Positions 59,884 to 64,000 of a stretch of 64,000 nucleotides of DNA are shown here, in pieces. Where the stretch lies: the NCBI RefSeq assembly GCF_016863495.1, contig NZ_BOOZ01000004.1, forward strand, positions 186,001 through 250,000. Direction: 5' to 3'. The translations under genes were made by a program, and so were the position numbers. This stretch comes from Micromonospora andamanensis (GTDB taxonomy: Bacteria; Actinomycetota; Actinomycetes; Mycobacteriales; Micromonosporaceae). Below the pieces are notes generated by a model, which saw only the letters and a list, made by a program, of their open reading frames with translations, was not told where the DNA came from and searched no databases. Numbering within the stretch: position 1 is the stretch's first letter; the number at the start of each line of letters is the position of its first letter.

Positions 59884-61413
59884 TCAGGACTCGCCGGACG
59901 GGGTTGCCTGCGGGATCGTCAGCGCGGTCCACGACACGGGCGGCAGCTCGACGGTGAGCAGACCGTCGGAGAGCCGCGCGGTGTCGTTGTTCCGCAGTCC
60001 GACCCGGTGCGGGTCGCGCAGGTCGTTGGCCGCGCGTACGTCGGTGTCCCAGATGCCCTGGGCTGAGACCGCACCGGTCGGCTGGAAGGCGCGCAGGTCG
60101 ATGGTCACCGTCGTCGCCTCGGTGAGGTGTCGATTCTGCAGGAACACCGAGATCGCGGGCCCTGCACAGGTCGCGGCGGCGGCGACCACCGGCACCGAGC
60201 CGAAGGTCGCGGTGGGCGTCTCGTCGGCGTCGACCAGGACCCGCAGCGCGTCGCCCCGGGCGGTGCGCGAGGTCACCGAGAACGGGAAGAACGTGGTCTG
60301 CCGCCAGGCCGGCCCACCGGGCTCGGTCATGATCGGTGCGATCACGTTGACGAGCTGCGCGAGGTTCGCCGAGGTGACCCGGTCGGCGTGGTTGAGCAGG
60401 GAGATCAGCAGGCCGCCGAGGACCACGGCGTCGGCCACGGTGTACCGGTCCTCCAGCAGGCGTGGCGCCACCGGCCACTCGTCGATGCTGAACGTGCGGG
60501 CCTGCTCCTGCCACCGGCTCATGTACCAGATGTTCCACTCGTCGAACGCGAGATCCACCCGCTTGGCCGAGCGCTTCACCGTGCGGACGTGGTCGACGGT
60601 GGCGACCACCGACTCGATGTAGGCGTCCATGTCGACCCCGGAGGCGAGGAAGCTCGCGAGATCACCGTCGTGTTCCTGGTAGTACGCGTGGCAGGAGATG
60701 TAGTCGACGTCGTCGTACGCGTGCGTCAGCACGACGCGTTCCCACTCACCGAAGGTCGGCATGCCGCGGCCGGACGACCCGCAGGCGACCAGCTCCAGTT
60801 CCCGGTCCACCTGCCGCATGGCCTTCGCCGTCATCGCCGCGAGCTTGCCGTAGTCGGTGGCGTCGCGGTGGCCGAGCTGCCAGGGCCCGTCCATCTCGTT
60901 GCCCAGGCACCACATGGCGATCCGGAACGGTTCCTCGCGGCCGTTTGCGGCCCGTTGCGCGGCGCGGGCGGTGCCGGCCGGCAGGTTCGTGTACTCCAGC
61001 AGCTCGACGGCTTCCTTCGGGCCCCGGGTGCCGAGGTTGACGGCCAGCATCAGCTCACTGCCGACCAGGTCGAGCCAGTGTTGAAACTCGTGCAGGCCGA
61101 CCTGGTTGGTCTCGGTGGAGTGCCAGGCGAGATCGAGCCGACTCGGCCGCTCGGCCACCGGCCCGACGCCGTCCTCCCAGTTGTAGCCGGAGACGAAGTT
61201 GCCGCCCGGGTACCGGACCGTGCTGACCCCGAGCTCCTTGACCAGCTCGACCACGTCGCGCCGGAAACCGTCAGGCCCGGCGGTGGGGTGTCCCGGCTCG
61301 TGGATGCCGTCGTAGATGTGGCGGCCGAGGTGCTCGACGAAACCGCCGAAGAGTCGTCGACGGACCGGCCCGACGGTGAAGGCCGGGTTCAGGGTGAGGT
61401 GCGCGCGGGGCAT
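59884..61413 (-). CDS. Alpha-L-arabinofuranosidase, GH51
   Basis: This 509-residue cytoplasmic enzyme starts at ATG 61413. It releases arabinofuranose from oligosaccharides with retention. Acid/base Glu is in MWCLGNEMDGPW (GNE) and nucleophile Glu in LAFDEWNIWYMS (DEWN). RLFGGFVEHLGRHIYDGIHE near the start is the family entry. It lacks a signal peptide, so it acts on imported oligosaccharides. An ATAACGTT-type operator lies just upstream and the LacI gene is adjacent. Confidence 0.93.
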   Translation of the reverse strand: MPRAHLTLNPAFTVGPVRRRLFGGFVEHLGRHIYDGIHEPGHPTAGPDGFRRDVVELVKELGVSTVRYPGGNFVSGYNWEDGVGPVAERPSRLDLAWHSTETNQVGLHEFQHWLDLVGSELMLAVNLGTRGPKEAVELLEYTNLPAGTARAAQRAANGREEPFRIAMWCLGNEMDGPWQLGHRDATDYGKLAAMTAKAMRQVDRELELVACGSSGRGMPTFGEWERVVLTHAYDDVDYISCHAYYQEHDGDLASFLASGVDMDAYIESVVATVDHVRTVKRSAKRVDLAFDEWNIWYMSRWQEQARTFSIDEWPVAPRLLEDRYTVADAVVLGGLLISLLNHADRVTSANLAQLVNVIAPIMTEPGGPAWRQTTFFPFSVTSRTARGDALRVLVDADETPTATFGSVPVVAAAATCAGPAISVFLQNRHLTEATTVTIDLRAFQPTGAVSAQGIWDTDVRAANDLRDPHRVGLRNNDTARLSDGLLTVELPPVSWTALTIPQATPSGES

Positions 61414-61437
61414 GGGGCTCCTAACGATGATCACCTA

Positions 61438-61451
61438 CGATAACGTTTTCG
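61438..61451. promoter_or_regulatory. LacI-type operator upstream of the GH51 gene
   Basis: CGATAACGTTTTCG is palindromic around ACGT with one mismatch, the shape of LacI/GalR-family sites. It lies 25 bp before the GH51 ATG, where binding would block transcription. The adjacent LacI protein is the likely ligand-responsive repressor. Confidence 0.6.
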
Positions 61452-61540
61452 GCGACGGTAGACGAGCCCTCGACGGGCAGCTTGACATCGCAGCGCGTCG
61501 GTCCGCGACGTGCCCGGCCGGCGGCGGGGGCCGCGACGCG

Positions 61541-62557
61541 TCACCTCGGGGCGGGTCCGGAGCTGTCTCTGCGGATCAGGTCCGCGGCGAGCGACTCGAT
61601 CCGAGGCTTGGCGGCGCCGGGGTCGAGAGCCAGGGCCATCGCCCGGGCGCCCATCTCGACAAGGGGCAGCCGGACGGTGGTAAGCGCCGGGGTGACGTCG
61701 CGGGCCACCGGCATGTCGTCGAAGCCGAAGACGCTCACCTGCTGTGGCACCGGCACCGCGCGGGCGCGCAGCAGCGCCAGCGCGCCGATGGCCATCGAGT
61801 CGTTGAGCGCCGCGATCGCGGTCAGCCCGGGCTCCGCGTCGAGCAGGGCGGCGGTGGCCTCGGTACCGCCGTCGCGGTCGAAGTCGGCGTACCGGATGCG
61901 GTGTTCCGGCAGGTCCCGCCCGTGCTCGGCGAGCGCCGCGCGGAGCCCGGTGAGCCGGTCGGTCGTGGTGGTCAGCACCCGGGGGCCGGCCACCACGCCG
62001 ATGCGTTCGTGGCCGAGGCGGCACAGCTCACGGCCGAGAAGTTCGGCGCCGCCCCGGTTGTCCGGCATCACCGCGTCACCGGAGTGCTCGTGGCGGCCGA
62101 TCACCGCCACCCGCCCCCCGGTGGCCTCGTACGCGGCGAGCTTGCCGTTGAGCAGCCGGGTGAAGTCGGCGTCGTGGTAGCCGGAGCCGGCCAGGATGAT
62201 GGCGGCCACCTGCTGGCCGCGCAGCAGTTCCACGTACTCCAGCTCGCGCTCCGGGTCGCGGTAGCTGTTGCAGATCATCAGCAGGCGGCCCTGGTCGGTG
62301 GCGACCCGTTGCAGGCCCCGGGTGATCTCCGAGAAGTACGGGTCGGAGACGTCATGGACGATCACCCCGACGGCGCCGCGGTGCGACCTGGCCAGCAGTT
62401 GGGCGTGCGCGTTGGGCACGTACTGCAACTCGGCGACGGCCCGCAGCACCCGTTCGCGCAACTCCTCGGTGACCGGCTTGCTGCTGCCGTTGATCACGCG
62501 GGAGGCCGTGGCGGGTGAGACCCCGGCCCGCCGGGCCACATCGGACAGCGTCGCCAC
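61541..62557 (-). CDS. LacI-family transcriptional regulator
   Basis: This 338-residue protein starts at GTG 62557. The HTH is ATLSDVARRAGVSPATASRV, with the hinge helix VPNAHAQLLA. The core is a periplasmic-binding fold (AVGVIVHDVSDPYFSEITRG, AAIILAGSGYHD, QVSVFGFDDMPVARDVTPAL). It probably senses an arabinose- or plant-sugar-related ligand and controls the GH51 gene. An upstream extension of about 40 residues is unlikely. Confidence 0.9.
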   Translation of the reverse strand: MATLSDVARRAGVSPATASRVINGSSKPVTEELRERVLRAVAELQYVPNAHAQLLARSHRGAVGVIVHDVSDPYFSEITRGLQRVATDQGRLLMICNSYRDPERELEYVELLRGQQVAAIILAGSGYHDADFTRLLNGKLAAYEATGGRVAVIGRHEHSGDAVMPDNRGGAELLGRELCRLGHERIGVVAGPRVLTTTTDRLTGLRAALAEHGRDLPEHRIRYADFDRDGGTEATAALLDAEPGLTAIAALNDSMAIGALALLRARAVPVPQQVSVFGFDDMPVARDVTPALTTVRLPLVEMGARAMALALDPGAAKPRIESLAADLIRRDSSGPAPR

Positions 62558-62859
62558 ACCCGCCCCCTCACGCGTCGCGCCGGCCGCTGCCGTGGCGACC
62601 AGCGACACCGTACCGCAGTGAGGGTCCTTTTCCGTTCCGCGGTAAACGCAGGTCAAAGACGCAGCTCGGGTTCGATCCACCCGACGTCCGGCGTGCGCGG
62701 TGGCCAGCGGTTTGTTCGCGTTCCCGGCGCGAGGCCAGGACCTCGGCGGCCGAAAGTTCCGCAGCCAGGTAAGCCCTTGCCTGGCTGTCAGGGCACCGCC
62801 TAGTCTTGCAGGAAAGCGCTTACCTGACCGGTTCGGGCGCGTACGACGGAAGGACCCCC
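62558..62859. other. Divergent regulatory region between LacI and Gfo/Idh genes
   Basis: This 302-bp gap contains no supported ORF. It holds the promoter and operator of the oxidoreductase near 62777-62825 and, presumably, that of the LacI gene near 62600-62660, where TTGACC is present on the minus strand. Confidence 0.5.
62777..62825 (+). promoter_or_regulatory. Promoter with overlapping LacI-type operator for the Gfo/Idh gene
   Basis: TTGCCT (62777-62782) and TAGTCT (62801-62806) are 18 bp apart. AGGAAAGCGCTTACCT (62810-62825) is a 14-of-16 palindrome over the expected transcript start. Its AAGCGCTT core is a LacI-family site different from the one at 61438. Confidence 0.6.
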
Positions 62860-64000
62860 ATGACCCGCAGGTCGATCGGCATCATCGTGAACGGCGTGAC
62901 CGGCCGGATGGGATACCGGCAGCATCTGGTGCGCTCCCTGCTGGCCATCCGTTCCGCCGGTGGCGTGCCGCTGGCCGACGGCACCACCGTCTGGCCGCAT
63001 CTCGTCCTCGTCGGCCGCAGCGAGGCCAAGCTGCGCGAGATCGCCGAACGACACGGCCTCGACGACTGGACCACCGACCTGACCGCCGCGCTGGCCCGCG
63101 ACGACGTCCAGATCTACTTCGACGCGCAGGTGACCCAGCAGCGGGAGAAGGCCATCCGATGGGCCATCGAGGCGGGCAAGCACATCTACACCGAGAAGCC
63201 CCTCGCCGAGGACACCGCCGCCGCCCTGGACCTGGCGCGCGCCGCCCGGTCCGCCGGCGTACGCACCGGTGTGGTGCAGGACAAGCTCTTCCTGCCGGGG
63301 CTGCGCAAGCTCAAGCGGCTGCTCGACGGCGGCTTCTTCGGCCAGGTGCTGTCGGTACGCGGCGAGTTCGGCTACTGGGTTTTCGAAGGCGACTGGCAGC
63401 CCGCGCAGCGCCCGTCGTGGAACTACCGGAGCGCCGACGGCGGCGGCATCGTGGTGGACATGTTCCCGCACTGGCACTACGTGCTCGCGGAACTGTTCGG
63501 CGAGGTACGCGCCGTCTCCGCCACCATCGCCACGCACATTCCACGCCGGGTCGACGAGGCCGGACGGCCCTACGAGGCCACCGCCGACGACGCCGCCTAC
63601 GGCATCTTCGAGTTGGCCGGTGGCGTCATCGCCCAGCTCAACTCGTCCTGGTGTGTCCGGGTGTACCGGGACGAGCTTGTCGAGTTCCAGGTCGACGGCA
63701 CCGAGGGCAGCGCGGTCGCCGGGCTGCGGCGCTGTCGGGTGCAACACCGGGCGGTCACCCCCAAGCCGGTCTGGAACCCGGATCTGCCCGCCACGGAGGA
63801 CTTTCGTTCGCAGTGGACGGAGGTGCCGGACAACGAGGACTTCGACAACGGCTTCAAGGTGCAGTGGGAGGCGTTCCTGCGGCACGTCGCCACCGGTGAG
63901 CCGTTCCCGTGGGACTTCCTGGCCGGCGCGCGTGGCGTGCAGCTCGCCGAGCTGGGCCTGCTGTCGGCCCGCGAGGGTCGCCGCGTCGAGGTGCCGGAGC
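62860..64000 (+). CDS. Gfo/Idh/MocA-family oxidoreductase (partial, runs off the right edge)
   Basis: About 380 codons are present from ATG 62860 behind GGAAGGA. The N-terminal NAD(P) fold has IGIIVNGVTGRMGYRQHLV, a longer variant of the usual GXGXXG. HIYTEKPLAEDTAAALDLAR contains the EKP motif. DGGGIVVDMFPHWHYVLAEL supplies the catalytic Asp and His region. It oxidises or isomerises a sugar or polyol. It is controlled from its own LacI-type operator and probably works with sugar genes beyond the window. Confidence 0.9.
   Translation, partial: MTRRSIGIIVNGVTGRMGYRQHLVRSLLAIRSAGGVPLADGTTVWPHLVLVGRSEAKLREIAERHGLDDWTTDLTAALARDDVQIYFDAQVTQQREKAIRWAIEAGKHIYTEKPLAEDTAAALDLARAARSAGVRTGVVQDKLFLPGLRKLKRLLDGGFFGQVLSVRGEFGYWVFEGDWQPAQRPSWNYRSADGGGIVVDMFPHWHYVLAELFGEVRAVSATIATHIPRRVDEAGRPYEATADDAAYGIFELAGGVIAQLNSSWCVRVYRDELVEFQVDGTEGSAVAGLRRCRVQHRAVTPKPVWNPDLPATEDFRSQWTEVPDNEDFDNGFKVQWEAFLRHVATGEPFPWDFLAGARGVQLAELGLLSAREGRRVEVPE

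Overview
The window is high-GC actinobacterial chromosome and looks like Micromonospora or a close Micromonosporaceae relative. The clues are many GTG starts, a mycothiol-dependent-enzyme homologue, seven-subunit-type Mrp antiporter genes with fused A and B, snapalysin, and a desferrioxamine-type siderophore locus that includes a penicillin-acylase gene. No rRNA, tRNA, CRISPR array or prophage was seen.

Layout. 1-5.3 kb: a partial methyltransferase, a secreted protein made of one domain repeated around an Asn-Ala-Gly linker, and a peptidoglycan block of two tandem D-Ala-D-Ala carboxypeptidases (the first with an apparent frameshift) followed by a VanX-like dipeptidase lipoprotein. 5.4-6.5 kb: a solitary AbiEi/DUF559-type protein bounded by two inverted copies of a hairpin. 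6.6-9.6 kb: a methyltransferase, a secreted PHB depolymerase and a one-domain voltage-gated channel. 9.8-15.9 kb: the Mrp Na+/H+ antiporter operon (AB fused, C, D, E, F, G), every junction overlapping by 4 nt. 16-25.5 kb: a small CPWC ORF, RtcB RNA ligase, an MFS exporter, an esterase, a TetR/FAD-monooxygenase pair with two operator copies, an NPP1 toxin-family protein, an MDMPI-type protein and an ECF sigma factor with a C-terminal NTF2-like domain. 25.5-31 kb: a response regulator / histidine kinase / GerMN lipoprotein operon, an AMIN-like secreted protein and a snapalysin-trypsin fusion. 31-32 kb: a TRM11-like methyltransferase.

32-40.5 kb is the least understood part. A membrane phosphatase/sulfatase and a CDP-alcohol phosphotransferase diverge from a tightly packed seven-gene operon: MDR dehydrogenase, PTPS-fold protein lacking the canonical catalytic residues, GT4 glycosyltransferase, methyltransferase, lysyl-PG-synthase/flippase-like membrane protein, GTP cyclohydrolase II and RibD-type reductase. 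I infer a pathway that takes a GTP-derived pyrimidine or pterin into a glycosylated, probably membrane-associated product. 40.6-52.7 kb: the siderophore locus, an uptake/acylase arm (minus strand) diverging from binding protein and desABCD (plus strand) across an iron box. It encodes two paralogous siderophore acyltransferases plus the acylase, which suggests acyl-chain diversity.

52.8-64 kb: an MpaB-family oxygenase, two APH-fold proteins, a large secreted hydrolase, a decayed lipoprotein pseudogene, then a sugar block of GH51 arabinofuranosidase, LacI regulator and a Gfo/Idh oxidoreductase running off the end. Several long intergenic hairpins (16.2, 30.8 and 32.0 kb) share a GATCATG core, two of them a longer GATCATGCAGTTGTGG arm. 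They, the hairpin-bounded gene at 5.4-6.5 kb and a 41-bp tandem array at 40.5 kb are repeat structures that the gene annotation does not explain.
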